The position numbers were made by a program, and so were the translations under genes. The notes under the pieces are model-generated. The model was not told the DNA's origin, did no database searches, and worked only from the letters and a program-made list of their open reading frames with translations. 64,000 bases of DNA from Saprospiraceae bacterium (GTDB lineage Bacteria > Bacteroidota > Bacteroidia > Chitinophagales > Saprospiraceae), in assembly GCA_019187225.1 (NCBI GenBank), contig JABAQQ010000005.1, forward strand, positions 62,001 to 126,000. The letters are read 5' to 3'. Positions 52,691 to 61,883 of the stretch are shown one piece after another (position 1 is the stretch's first letter; each line of letters begins with the position of its first letter).

Positions 52691-52753
52691 AGAAAGGGAT
52701 GATATTTATCAACTTCCGACACTTTACAGGTCATCGAAAGGCCGGTCAGGTCA

Positions 52754-54757
52754 TCAATACGTGAAACCAAGGAGAGTGGCCCCCACGGCGACTTCCGGAG
52801 AGGTCATAAAAAGTTGCCACAACCTGCCGCTCCGGTAATTTTCGATCATGACAACAATCGGCCCCTGGTCAATGGCCAAATAGGAATCGGCGTACCAGCC
52901 CTCTGTCGGGTTAAAAGCGTCGTAAAAACCGTACTCTCCCCAGAGCTTATCCCCCAACTGGTAATAAAAGAACTTCAGGGCCTCCATAGATTCATCCGGC
53001 GTATAAGGGAAAGAGCTCAACGCCGCTGTCGGGGAAATCACCCCCAGGTCGTTGGACGGCGAATGGGCGCTATACCCGATTTGATTGTCGCTGGCGGTCA
53101 GCCCCCAACACTGCGCGCTGTAACCAGTTTTGTTCAAAGGATTGGCGATGCAGTACGCCCGGTTGATGAGGGTGTGGTTCGTATTCTGCACCCAGTATTC
53201 GGCGTAGTTGTCTTTCAGGTTGCGCGGGTCCAGCCCCAGGTAGGAATAATGGGCAAAAAACAGCGGTCCACCGTAGGCGAATCCTAAGGGGAGTTGATAG
53301 CCGAAGTAGGTGCCATTGTTGACGATGGCGCCCGACGACGCCCAACCCTGGTGGTACACGTCGGCTGTAATAGGATGGGTAGGCGAACAAGCCGCCAGAA
53401 AATAGGTGATCAGGCATTCGTTGTACCCCCGTATCTGGTGGTTCATTTCCCAGTTGTAGTTGGGCGACCAGTGCCAGTACAGCACCTTCTGCCCGCCTTT
53501 GGTGAACCAATCCCATTCCACCGTCTCCCACAGGTTTTGAATGTCGGCCCGGAGTTGATTTTCAACGGGGTCAGCAGGATCGAGGTATTGGCGGACGGTG
53601 AGCAATCCCTGAACCAGAAAAGAGGTTTCCACCAGGTCGGCGCCGTCGTCTTTCTGGCTGAAAGGAATGGTGGCGCCCGTAGTGCCGTTCAGCCAGTGCG
53701 ACCAGGCGCCGTGATAGCGCTGGGCGTTGTTTTTTAAAAAACCGACTACCTTTTGCCAGCGCGCCACTCCTGCCTGCCTGCTGATAAATCCCCGTTCGAT
53801 ACCCGCAATGATGGCCATGAGGCCGAATCCAGTGCCGCCCGTGGTGACTATATCGCCGGAGCTGTTTCGCTCCCGCGCCATACCGCTGACCGGATGCGCG
53901 AAATCCCAGAAATATTTGAAGGTTTGGGTCTGCACGAGATCCAGGAGCGCATCATCGGAAAGAAGCGGAAATTTGGGCGTTGGGTCCAGAGCGGTGAAAA
54001 AGGAGCGGGAAAAGTCGCTCAGGTAGTAGCCCTCCGGCCCTTCTATACCCGACGACAATAAGAGTGTGTACTTTTCGTAATGGCGCAGTGGCTGCTCCGA
54101 AGTAATGATCAAAGTACTGTCGTGGTTGTCGAACGCCAACTTTACGGAAGCAAACTCACCGGATTTGAACAGCTTGACGCTGGCCGGCGAAACGGAAGCC
54201 GTATTCAGGCGGTTGTCGAAACGGACGCGCGCCGAGAAATTCAGACCGATGTCGCGGGGAGGCGGTGCGGTTAGCAAACTAAGGCCGCCCACCTCAGCAG
54301 TAATTATCTTCAATTCACCTGTTTGGGTTTCAAAAACGATGGTCTGCTGTTTGCATGGCTGCCCCTCCCTGCTTTTCAGGGAGGTCGAGATGCTGAGGGT
54401 GAATTGTTTGAAGTGATCCAGCGCCCCGGCAGGCGTGGCAACGACAGTTTTGTCGGCGTCCTGGAGTTGGAAGGAAAGAGGAATGTTCGCCTGATCCTGG
54501 CTGGATAATACGATGCCACCGGGGAGGCTTCCGCCATCGAGCGGTTGGCTGAAGTACAGTAATAGCGGTTGGTCTACCGGAAGGTCGCGGTTGAGTACCG
54601 GATTGTTCAGGTTCAGCGATTGATCGCCGATTTTCGCGCTGGTCAGGTAGAGTTCGCCGGCGGGCTGCTTTTCTTCTTTTTGGCAGGCAGTAAACTGCAA
54701 AACAGCAGATAAACCGATAAACAGCAGATAAGCCGGTATTTTATGCAAACGCGACAT
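52754..54757 (-). CDS. GH144-like glucoamylase-family lipoprotein (candidate beta-1,2-glucanase)
   Basis: 667 residues from MSRLHKIPAYLLFIGLSAVLQFTAC at 54757 (an ATG two codons earlier is equally possible); lipobox FTAC. Residues 30-255 are two Big_5/Ig-like domains (LLLYFSQPLDGGSLPGGIVL..., NTASVSPASVKLF...). Residues 270-665 match the glucoamylase-like family now classed as GH144: LLDLVQTQTFKYFWDFAHPVSGMARERNS, GTGFGLMAIIAGIERGFISR, HWSPNYNWEMNHQIRGYNECLITYFLAA, GGPLFFAHYSYLGLDPR, DNQIGYSAHSPSNDLGVISPTAALSSFPYTP, GWYADSYLAIDQGPIVVMIENYRSGRLW. GH144 endo-beta-1,2-glucanases are known from Bacteroidota; the precise substrate here is inferred. It lies just upstream of susC on the same strand. 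Confidence 0.88.
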   Translation of the reverse strand: MSRLHKIPAYLLFIGLSAVLQFTACQKEEKQPAGELYLTSAKIGDQSLNLNNPVLNRDLPVDQPLLLYFSQPLDGGSLPGGIVLSSQDQANIPLSFQLQDADKTVVATPAGALDHFKQFTLSISTSLKSREGQPCKQQTIVFETQTGELKIITAEVGGLSLLTAPPPRDIGLNFSARVRFDNRLNTASVSPASVKLFKSGEFASVKLAFDNHDSTLIITSEQPLRHYEKYTLLLSSGIEGPEGYYLSDFSRSFFTALDPTPKFPLLSDDALLDLVQTQTFKYFWDFAHPVSGMARERNSSGDIVTTGGTGFGLMAIIAGIERGFISRQAGVARWQKVVGFLKNNAQRYHGAWSHWLNGTTGATIPFSQKDDGADLVETSFLVQGLLTVRQYLDPADPVENQLRADIQNLWETVEWDWFTKGGQKVLYWHWSPNYNWEMNHQIRGYNECLITYFLAACSPTHPITADVYHQGWASSGAIVNNGTYFGYQLPLGFAYGGPLFFAHYSYLGLDPRNLKDNYAEYWVQNTNHTLINRAYCIANPLNKTGYSAQCWGLTASDNQIGYSAHSPSNDLGVISPTAALSSFPYTPDESMEALKFFYYQLGDKLWGEYGFYDAFNPTEGWYADSYLAIDQGPIVVMIENYRSGRLWQLFMTSPEVAVGATLLGFTY

Positions 54758-54801
54758 AACCATTTCGGAGATAAATGAATTTGTTGCTTCCCAAGGGGGG
54801 A

Positions 54802-54809
54802 CAAAAGTA
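54802..54809 (-). promoter_or_regulatory. Candidate -7 box (TACTTTTG) for the GH144-like gene
   Basis: TACTTTTG on the minus strand lies 44 bp before the start codon; no TTTG is present at -33. Confidence 0.4.
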
Positions 54810-55060
54810 GCAGTTTTGATCCCGGTTAAATACAGCATTGTCCCAATATATCTGAAATTGACGAAAAAAACGCAATACCGCGCCATTCCCGCGGAGTTTT
54901 CAGCAAAATAGTTCCGCATCGACCACACCAGGTTATCCGCCTTTCCCGCATTAACATAAAAGTTACCTTAAACCAACGCTGAATTCACACATCACTTTGA
55001 TAAACAACAATTTAACCATAACTTAAACCTTCCTTTTTCGCTGTCCGCCAAAGGCCCTTC
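54810..55060. other. Divergent intergenic region between the two glycan loci
   Basis: It separates the GH144-like gene (minus) from the second susC (plus). AT-rich; no gene and no sensor or regulator gene were found. Confidence 0.4.
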
Positions 55061-55068
55061 TACTTTTG
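55061..55068 (+). promoter_or_regulatory. Candidate -7 box (TACTTTTG) for the second susC
   Basis: TACTTTTG matches TAnnTTTG. A T-rich stretch lies about 21 bp upstream but reads TTTC rather than TTTG. It would give a leader of about 125 nt. Confidence 0.4.
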
Positions 55069-55199
55069 CCGCCGGATTGATACCGGGAATATGCAGCCCG
55101 GTTCTACGCTCCATTTACCACTTCCCCTGCCCGCCATTTGGGTATTTCCCGTTCAAACGGCCTAATCAGTTATTAACAACACTAAACTTTGTTCCATCT

Positions 55200-58100
55200 A
55201 TGAAGGCTTTGTTCCAAACCTTCAAGGGTGCATTCTGTGCCCTTGCTTTTACCCTTTTGTGTGTCGCAACCGCGGATGCCCAGCGCATCAGCGGTACCGT
55301 GACAGACGCTGAAACCAACGAACCGCTTCCGGGCGCTACCGTGACTGTGCAAAATCAGTCGCGCGGTGCCGTCACTGACGCCGAAGGCAAATTCGCCCTC
55401 GACGCCGTGCCCGGCGATGTGCTGATCATTTCACTCGTCGGTTATGCCCCCCAGACCATAACTGTCAGCAATTCGACCGTGTACGTCGCACTTTCACAGG
55501 GCGAAGCGCTCCAGGAAGTGATCGTAACGGCACTCGGCATCAGCCGCGAAAAAAAATCCCTGGGATATTCCGCCCAGGAAGTGAAAGGCGATGACCTGAA
55601 CAAGGCGCGCGAGACCAACATCATCAACACTTTATCGGGCAAAGTGGCCGGTCTTACGATCGTCGGCAATCCTTCGGGTATCGGTTCTTCCTCGCGCATC
55701 ACGATCCGCGGCGAGCGTTCGCTCAACATCAACCGCAACCAGCCGCTCTTCGTGGTGGACGGCGTGCCCATCAGCAACGAGTTTCGCGGCTCGTCGGGCA
55801 ACAGTTATCAGGATGCAGACTTTGGCAATGGCGCCGGATATGTCAATCCCGACGACGTGGAGTCCATCACGGTGCTGAAAGGCGCGAGCGCGGCGGCCCT
55901 CTATGGCTCGCGGGCCAACAACGGCGTGATCCTGATCACCACCAAATCAGGCAAAAACACCAAAGGTATCGGCGTTTCGGTGAACTCAACGATCACTTTT
56001 GAAAACGTGCTGCGCCTGCCGGAGTATCAAAATGTGTATGGCCAGGGATTGGGCGGCGAATTCGAATTCAAAGACGGCAACGGCGGCGGCAACCGCGACG
56101 GTGTGGACGAAAACTGGGGGCCGAAAATGGAAGGCCAACTCATCAAACAATTCGACTCGCCGACAACCAACGGCTTCCGCGGCGGCGATGTGGGCAACCT
56201 GCTCCCCTCCATTGGCCCCGTTGATCTCGACCAGCAATTGGCCGCCCGCGGCGACATCATCGCTACGCCATACGCAGCCCATCCCGACAACATCCGGGAT
56301 TTTTTTGAAACCGGTATGACCAACACGCACAACGTAGCCGTGTCGGGCAGCAACGACAAAGGCGATTTCCGCCTCTCCTATACCTGGCTGGATCAAACCG
56401 GCACTGTGCCGAATACGGACCTGAAGCGCAACACTGTTGCCTTTGCCGGCGGCCTTAACCTCGGTTCGAAACTCCGCGTCCGCACGGCCATCAATTATCT
56501 GAACGGCGCCAGCGACAACCGTCCGAACCTGAGTTACGGCACAGAAAACCTGATGTACCTGTTCAATTGCTGGTTTGGCCGTCAGATCAACACGGCTTCG
56601 CTGCGCGATTACTGGATGGCCGGGCGCGAAGACCTCAACCAGTTCAACTTCAACTACAATTACCACGACAACCCCTACTTCAACGTATATGAAAACACCA
56701 ACAGCCAGGATATTGACCGGGTGTACGGCAATCTGTCTGTAACTTACGACTTCACGCCCGAACTGAGCCTTATGGTGCGCGCCGGTACGGACGTGAACAG
56801 TGAATTCCGGGCGCGCCGCCGGGCCTACAGCACCCAGCGTTTTCAGCGCGGCTCTTACCGCGAAGAACGCATCAACTTTTCTGAGACCAACACCGACTTT
56901 TTGTTGAATTACAAACGCGCCCTGGGTCAGCGTTTCGACCTCAACCTCGGCGTCGGCGGTAACGCCATGCGCCAGGTGGGCCGCTTTTCCGATGTGATCG
57001 CACCCGAACTGGCCGTACCGGGTATTTTTACCCTCAGCAACTCCCGCGTAGCGCTGCAAAACCTGACCAATACGCCCTACACGGAAAAGCGCATCAACTC
57101 ACTCTACGCTACCGGTCAATTGGGTTTCAACAACTACCTCTACCTCGACCTGTCCGCCCGCAACGACTGGTCGAGTACCTTGCCGACCGATTCCCGCTCA
57201 TATCTTTATTATGCCGCCAACCTCAGCGCTGTGCTGACCGACGCTTTCAACATCACCAACAGCGCTTTGTCCTACGCGAAAGTCCGCTTCGGTGTGGCAC
57301 AGGTAGGCAACGACACAGACCCCTATCAATTGCAGACGATCTTCAATTCGCAGACACCCGTGCAAGGCAGTCCTTCGTACAGTGAATCGAGCGTTTTGGT
57401 CAACCCCGAACTCAAACCCGAGATCAGCACTTCTATCGAAACGGGTTTCGACGTGCGTTTCTTCCGCAACCGCATCGGTCTCGATTTCACCTATTACCAT
57501 ACCGAAAGTAAAAACCAGATCCTGCCGATACAACTTTCCGGCACGACGGGTTACAGCGCGCGCATCATCAACGCCGGTTTGATCCAAAATCAGGGCATAG
57601 AAGTGACGCTGAACGCCACCCCCGTCCGCACGAAAAATTTCTCCTGGGACATCGCGCTCAATTTCTCCCGCAACCGCAGCGAGGTGAAAGAATTGTTCAC
57701 CGACCCCGTGTCCGGCCAGGAAGTGACCAACTACGTGCTGGCCAATCGTTATGTGTCGGTAGAAGCCCGCGTGGGCGAACAAATGGGCAACATGTACGGC
57801 ATCGGTTTCGCCCGCGTCAGCAGCGATCCGAACAGTCCTTACTACGACGCGACCGGACAAAACGTCGGCCAGATCGTTTACAATTCGGAAGGCAAACCCA
57901 TCGCTACCGACAAAACGATCCTGCTCGGCAACTACAACCCCGACTGGCTCGGAGGCATTGGCAACACCTTTACTTTCAAAGGTTTATCCTTAGGCATATT
58001 GTTCGACGTCCGCTCCGGTGGCGAGGTGTATTCGCACACCCAAACCGTTGGTCGCGAAGGCGGTCAGATCATCGAAACGCTCGAAGGCCGCGCCGACGGT

Positions 58101-58502
58101 TACGACCTCAATGTAGAAGGCAATGGCGTGGTTGGTCAGGGCGTGGTGCAAAACGCCGACGGCACTTTCAGCGCCAACACGAAAAAACTCAGCGCCCGCG
58201 AATGGCACACTTCCTACACCCTGGGTCGGCGCCTCATCGAAGGCGTCATCTACGACGCTTCCTTCATCAAACTGCGCGAAGTACGCCTCGGCTATACCCT
58301 GCCGAACAGGTTGTTCGGAGGCAGTTCGCTGCGCGACTTCAACGTCAGCCTCGTAGGCCGCAACCTCGCGCTGTGGACCGATGTGCCGCACATTGACCCG
58401 GAGACTTCCTCTACTTCCGGCGGAACGGTCATCCCCGGCGTGGAATCCGTGGCACTGCCCTCCACCCGGAGTTGGGGCGTGAATGTGAATTTCCGGTTTT
58501 GA
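55200..58502 (+). CDS. SusC/RagA family TonB-dependent transporter (second)
   Basis: 1100 residues from MKALFQTFKGAFCALAFTLLCVATADAQ at 55200. CarboxypepD-like domain (RISGTVTDAETNEPLPGATVTVQ), then QEVIVTALGISREKKSLGYSAQEV, RGERSLNINRNQPLFVVDGVPIS, VESITVLKGASAAALYGSRANNGVILITTKSGK, and a barrel ending RSWGVNVNFRF. The plug matches the larger SusC subgroup that pairs with SusD-like_2 proteins. Substrate unknown; not necessarily a sugar. The stop codon TGA overlaps the start of hairpin locus L. Confidence 0.95.
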   Translation: MKALFQTFKGAFCALAFTLLCVATADAQRISGTVTDAETNEPLPGATVTVQNQSRGAVTDAEGKFALDAVPGDVLIISLVGYAPQTITVSNSTVYVALSQGEALQEVIVTALGISREKKSLGYSAQEVKGDDLNKARETNIINTLSGKVAGLTIVGNPSGIGSSSRITIRGERSLNINRNQPLFVVDGVPISNEFRGSSGNSYQDADFGNGAGYVNPDDVESITVLKGASAAALYGSRANNGVILITTKSGKNTKGIGVSVNSTITFENVLRLPEYQNVYGQGLGGEFEFKDGNGGGNRDGVDENWGPKMEGQLIKQFDSPTTNGFRGGDVGNLLPSIGPVDLDQQLAARGDIIATPYAAHPDNIRDFFETGMTNTHNVAVSGSNDKGDFRLSYTWLDQTGTVPNTDLKRNTVAFAGGLNLGSKLRVRTAINYLNGASDNRPNLSYGTENLMYLFNCWFGRQINTASLRDYWMAGREDLNQFNFNYNYHDNPYFNVYENTNSQDIDRVYGNLSVTYDFTPELSLMVRAGTDVNSEFRARRRAYSTQRFQRGSYREERINFSETNTDFLLNYKRALGQRFDLNLGVGGNAMRQVGRFSDVIAPELAVPGIFTLSNSRVALQNLTNTPYTEKRINSLYATGQLGFNNYLYLDLSARNDWSSTLPTDSRSYLYYAANLSAVLTDAFNITNSALSYAKVRFGVAQVGNDTDPYQLQTIFNSQTPVQGSPSYSESSVLVNPELKPEISTSIETGFDVRFFRNRIGLDFTYYHTESKNQILPIQLSGTTGYSARIINAGLIQNQGIEVTLNATPVRTKNFSWDIALNFSRNRSEVKELFTDPVSGQEVTNYVLANRYVSVEARVGEQMGNMYGIGFARVSSDPNSPYYDATGQNVGQIVYNSEGKPIATDKTILLGNYNPDWLGGIGNTFTFKGLSLGILFDVRSGGEVYSHTQTVGREGGQIIETLEGRADGYDLNVEGNGVVGQGVVQNADGTFSANTKKLSAREWHTSYTLGRRLIEGVIYDASFIKLREVRLGYTLPNRLFGGSSLRDFNVSLVGRNLALWTDVPHIDPETSSTSGGTVIPGVESVALPSTRSWGVNVNFRF

Positions 58503-58612
58503 GTGAGGGAGTGTTTGGGTGTGGGAGTATTTGAGTGTTTGATATCCACTCACCCCTCAACCAATCTCGCACCCAAACACTCAACCACTCAACCACTCAA
58601 ACACTTCTACTT
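58501..58612. repeat. Word hairpin between susC and susD (locus L, GAGTGTTTG words)
   Basis: The left arm GAGTGAGGGAGTGTTTGGGT through TTGAGTGTTTG starts inside the susC stop codon; the right arm CACCCAAACACTCAACCACT through CAACCACTCAAACACTT precedes the susD start by 20 bp. Unlike the first susC-susD pair (28 bp gap), this pair is 129 bp apart and filled by the hairpin. Confidence 0.88.
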
Positions 58613-58631
58613 CATTTCAACAACACACACA

Positions 58632-60101
58632 ATGAAACATATTTTTCTCAAATCATTGACCATCTTCGGTTTGATAGCCCTCTCCTCCGGCTGCACCAAA
58701 GACTTCGACGACATCAACACCACCCCCAACGCTCCCGTTGCCGTCAATTCGGCACTCCTGCTCCCCCAGATCCAGCGCGACATGATGGGCGCCCTGATGG
58801 GCGAAACCTGGGGTATCGGTAACATCGTCATCCAGCATACGGCCAAAAACCAGTTTGTGAACGAAGACCGCTACCTCTGGGGCGAACTCAACAGCATCTG
58901 GGACAATGTGTACAGCAATATGCGCGACGTGAACAACATCATCCGGCAAAGTGAAGCCAACGGTGAGAACAATTACAAAGGCGTGGCGCTCGTGATGAAA
59001 TCCTGGATGTTTTCGCTGGCGACCGACGCCTATGGTGATGTGCCTTATTCCCAGGCCATTCAAGCCAAAGAAGGTCAAAACTACCCTGCTTACGATCCGC
59101 AGGAACAGATATACAACGGCATTCTGGCGGATTTGAAAGAAGCGGGCGGTCTGCTCGGTTCCAGCAGCGAATTGGTCGCCGGCGACATTATTTACAACGG
59201 CGACGTTTCCAAATGGAAAAAACTCGCCAATTCGCTCCGCATCCGCGCCCTGATGCGCATTTCGCGCAAACGCGACGTCAGCGCCGACCTGAAAGCCATT
59301 CTGGACAACCCGGCAGCCAATCCTGTCTTCGAAAGTATCGCCGACAATGCGGTATATACTTATAAATCCACTTCGCCCGACCAGTTCCCGCTTCATACTT
59401 CCCGCACCGGCTCTTTCAATGAGTTCCGAGCCAGCAAAACGCTCATGGATACGCTCCAGACCCTGAATGACCCCCGCATGCCCATTTTCTTCCGCCCCAC
59501 TCCTGCCACCGACGGCACCGCCACCCCCGAATACGTCGGAATACCCAATGGCCTGAACGACGTAGACGCCTTGCAATACAACGGCGGACCGCAAAATCAG
59601 TCCACTGTGGGCAGGCTGTATTTTGAAGAAGCGGTGTCGACACAGGGACTGAGTATTGCCAAAGGCGTGATCATGACTTATGCCGAATTGCAGTTTCTGC
59701 TTGCCGAAGCAGCCGAAAAAGGCTTGATCTCCGGCGACGCCAAAACATATTATGAAAACGGCGTAAACGCTTCGTTCGCATTTTATGGTCTGTCTGCGCC
59801 GGCGGATTACCTCAACCGCCAGGAAACGGCCTACGCGGGTACGCAGCAGGAAAAACTTTCCAAAATCGGTTTCCAAAAGTGGATTTCACTGTTCTTCCAG
59901 GGGTTGGAAGCGTGGTTCGACTGGCGGCGCACCGGCATTCCGGCGCTCCAACCAGGCGTGTCCAACCAAAACAACGACATGATACCCGTGCGTTTCCGCT
60001 ACCCCATCAGCGAACAATCGCTCAACACGGCCAGCTACAACGAAGCCGTGCAGCGCCAGGGGCCGGATGATCTGAACTCCAAAATGTGGCACCTGAAATA
60101 A
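58632..60101 (+). CDS. SusD/RagB family nutrient-binding lipoprotein (SusD-like_2 type)
   Basis: 489 residues from MKHIFLKSLTIFGLIALSSGC at 58632; lipobox SSGC. It begins TKDFDDINTTPNAPVAVNSALLLPQIQRDMMG and has NAIR-like NNIIRQSEANGENNYKGVALVMKSWMFSLATDAYGDVPYSQAIQA, IYNGILADLKEAGGLL, NSLRIRALMRIS, TYAELQFLLAEAAEKGL and GLEAWFDWRRTGIPAL, typical of the SusD-like_2 family that partners the larger SusC subgroup. Its downstream terminator is at 60130-60164. Operon with 55200-58502. Confidence 0.93.
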   Translation: MKHIFLKSLTIFGLIALSSGCTKDFDDINTTPNAPVAVNSALLLPQIQRDMMGALMGETWGIGNIVIQHTAKNQFVNEDRYLWGELNSIWDNVYSNMRDVNNIIRQSEANGENNYKGVALVMKSWMFSLATDAYGDVPYSQAIQAKEGQNYPAYDPQEQIYNGILADLKEAGGLLGSSSELVAGDIIYNGDVSKWKKLANSLRIRALMRISRKRDVSADLKAILDNPAANPVFESIADNAVYTYKSTSPDQFPLHTSRTGSFNEFRASKTLMDTLQTLNDPRMPIFFRPTPATDGTATPEYVGIPNGLNDVDALQYNGGPQNQSTVGRLYFEEAVSTQGLSIAKGVIMTYAELQFLLAEAAEKGLISGDAKTYYENGVNASFAFYGLSAPADYLNRQETAYAGTQQEKLSKIGFQKWISLFFQGLEAWFDWRRTGIPALQPGVSNQNNDMIPVRFRYPISEQSLNTASYNEAVQRQGPDDLNSKMWHLK

Positions 60102-60129
60102 TCACTTCATACAAATAAGGTTGGATACA

Positions 60130-60164
60130 GCGGGAAAACGGCGCAACGCCGTTTTTCCGCTTTT
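60130..60164 (+). terminator. Rho-independent terminator after the second susD
   Basis: GCGGGAAAACGGCG (60130-60143) pairs with CGCCGTTTTTCCGC (60147-60160), loop CAA, then TTTT. It separates the susC-susD operon from the phosphonate-type gene at 60182. Confidence 0.88.
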
Positions 60165-60181
60165 GTCAAAATACCTTTAAT

Positions 60182-60739
60182 ATGACGCAGACAAACAATA
60201 CCATTGATTTCGTCCTTTCCGTATTCCGCGAGCGCGGCCACGAAGCATATCACGGTGAGCCTGTAAGCCAACTCGAACACGCCGTGCAATCGGCTGAGCT
60301 CGCACAAAGAGGCCGTCCCAACGACCCTGAATTTATCCTCGCCGCTTTTTTACACGATTTCGGCCACTTGTGCAACTCGCCTGAAGGCGATATGGATGGC
60401 TATGGCGCCTGGAACCATGAAACTATCGGCGCGCAAGCCTTGCGGGATTTGGGCTTTTCGGAAAAAATCGCCTCCCTCGTCGCCAACCACGTCCAGGCCA
60501 AACGATACCTCGTCAGCACCAACCCGGTCTACTATGCAGCGCTTTCAGAAGCCAGTAAAATTACGTTGGAAAAACAAGGCGGGCTGCTTTCGCCCCAAGA
60601 GCAAAGCGACTTTGAAAAAGACCCGCTTTTCGGGTTGCACATAGCGCTGCGCCGCCTCGACGAGCAGGCCAAAGAGACCGGGAAACCAGCGCCGGATCTG
60701 AATTGGCTGGAAAATCTGATGCGCGAGCACCTGTCCTGA
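60182..60739 (+). CDS. PhnZ-like HD-domain phosphonate oxygenase
   Basis: 185 residues of the HD family tied to phosphonate operons (the Phn-HD/TIGR03276 type that includes PhnZ). PhnZ is a mixed-valent di-iron oxygenase that cleaves 2-amino-1-hydroxyethylphosphonate to glycine and phosphate. The residues recalled for PhnZ metal and substrate binding are all present at almost the same numbers: Y23 and E26 (AYHGEP), H33, H58-D59 (FLHDFGHLC), H79 (WNHE), H103 (VANHVQAK) and D160 (LRRLDEQAK). No PhnY partner is in the window. It converges on the FAD oxidoreductase with 7 bp between stop codons. Confidence 0.85.
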   Translation: MTQTNNTIDFVLSVFRERGHEAYHGEPVSQLEHAVQSAELAQRGRPNDPEFILAAFLHDFGHLCNSPEGDMDGYGAWNHETIGAQALRDLGFSEKIASLVANHVQAKRYLVSTNPVYYAALSEASKITLEKQGGLLSPQEQSDFEKDPLFGLHIALRRLDEQAKETGKPAPDLNWLENLMREHLS

Positions 60740-60746
60740 TTCACCC

Positions 60747-61871
60747 TCAGCCTGCCATTTCCTCCGCCAACCCAAAACTCATCGTCATACCGGCTCCGCT
60801 CAGGCCGTTGACGATCCATACGCCCGGTTCGACTTCCAACACCAACTCCGTTTTGCCGGGAATTTTCGGGTAAACGCCGTGCCAGGTTTCGGCAATGACT
60901 GCGTCAGGAAAATGGGCAAAAGTTTCCAAGTAATTCAATATCAGACCGTTGATTGCCTCGCTATCGAACGGGGACACATCCCAGCCATACTCGTGGCTGT
61001 CGCCGAGAATAACCTCGCCGAAGCGGTTTTGCGACACCAGGACGTGGATGCCGAACCGGTTGAAATCGGGATTTTCCCGTTCATACCGCTCCCGAACAGC
61101 AGCCAGGCTTTCCAAATGCGCGAATGACGAATAATGCAGCAGCGTCAGCCCGGCGCATAACGAGGCGCCCAAATTCCAGTCACCGGGTTGAGCCGCCGTT
61201 CGCAGCATCTGCAATTTGCACCTGGTAATGCCGCTTTCGCGAAATACTTTCGGGTAAAGCGTTTCAAATTCTGCACCGGAACAGACAAATATCCGTTCCG
61301 CCTGCCAGGTGTCGTAAAAATCGGAAAGCACCCGCGATTCCACGTGTGTTACGGCAGAACCGAAGTGAAATTCCACACCCATTTGTTTTTCCAAAAATCC
61401 GGCAATTTGCGGGATGGCCTGCCGGGAAGTCACCGTGCATTCCGTTTCGCTCCACAATGCACCTTTCAGCCCTTCGGTTTTCACGGCGGGCGAATAGGCC
61501 AACACTTCGTTGGGAGTCAACAACTTCAGGCGGTAACCGGATGCTCCTGCACCGCGATAAAAATCGTGCAGCACCGCCATTTCATCGTCGTGGTATGCCA
61601 GTTGCAGCGAGCCGTTCTGTTTGAGCCAAAGGCCGCTCGCGGCAGCGATCTCCAGCCACACTTCGCGGCTCCGCATGGCGCGGTCGAACAATTTACCTGC
61701 CGGCTGGCCAATCGGCCATACAAGACCGAAGTTGCGCACCGAAGCACCTACAGCGCGGGGATTTCTTTCAAAAACCGCCACTTTTTGGCCTTTTTTTGCG
61801 GCGGTATAAGCGATGGCAAGGCCCACAATGCCTGCGCCGACAACGGCCACGTCAAATTGGTTGTCGTTCAT
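60747..61871 (-). CDS. TIGR03364-type FAD-dependent oxidoreductase
   Basis: 374 residues of the DAO-like family. The Rossmann motif is VAVVGAGIVGLAIAYTAAKKG (GxGxxG), followed by VAVFERNPRAVGASVRNFGLVWPIGQPAGK, the signature stretch of the subfamily proposed for phosphonate operons. C-terminal VWIVNGLSGAGMTMSFGLAEE closes the FAD site. Family members are linked to oxidation of 2-aminoethylphosphonate-type amines to the aldehyde; substrate here is inferred. It follows the DUF5690 gene by 12 bp, so the two form an operon. Confidence 0.87.
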   Translation of the reverse strand: MNDNQFDVAVVGAGIVGLAIAYTAAKKGQKVAVFERNPRAVGASVRNFGLVWPIGQPAGKLFDRAMRSREVWLEIAAASGLWLKQNGSLQLAYHDDEMAVLHDFYRGAGASGYRLKLLTPNEVLAYSPAVKTEGLKGALWSETECTVTSRQAIPQIAGFLEKQMGVEFHFGSAVTHVESRVLSDFYDTWQAERIFVCSGAEFETLYPKVFRESGITRCKLQMLRTAAQPGDWNLGASLCAGLTLLHYSSFAHLESLAAVRERYERENPDFNRFGIHVLVSQNRFGEVILGDSHEYGWDVSPFDSEAINGLILNYLETFAHFPDAVIAETWHGVYPKIPGKTELVLEVEPGVWIVNGLSGAGMTMSFGLAEEMAG

Positions 61872-61883
61872 TTTATAAATTTT

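Noticed and set aside
60182-60739. Generic HD phosphohydrolase
   Set aside because: The Y23/E26 pair and ligand spacing fit PhnZ-type oxygenases, and phosphonate-type genes adjoin, so the more specific call is preferred.
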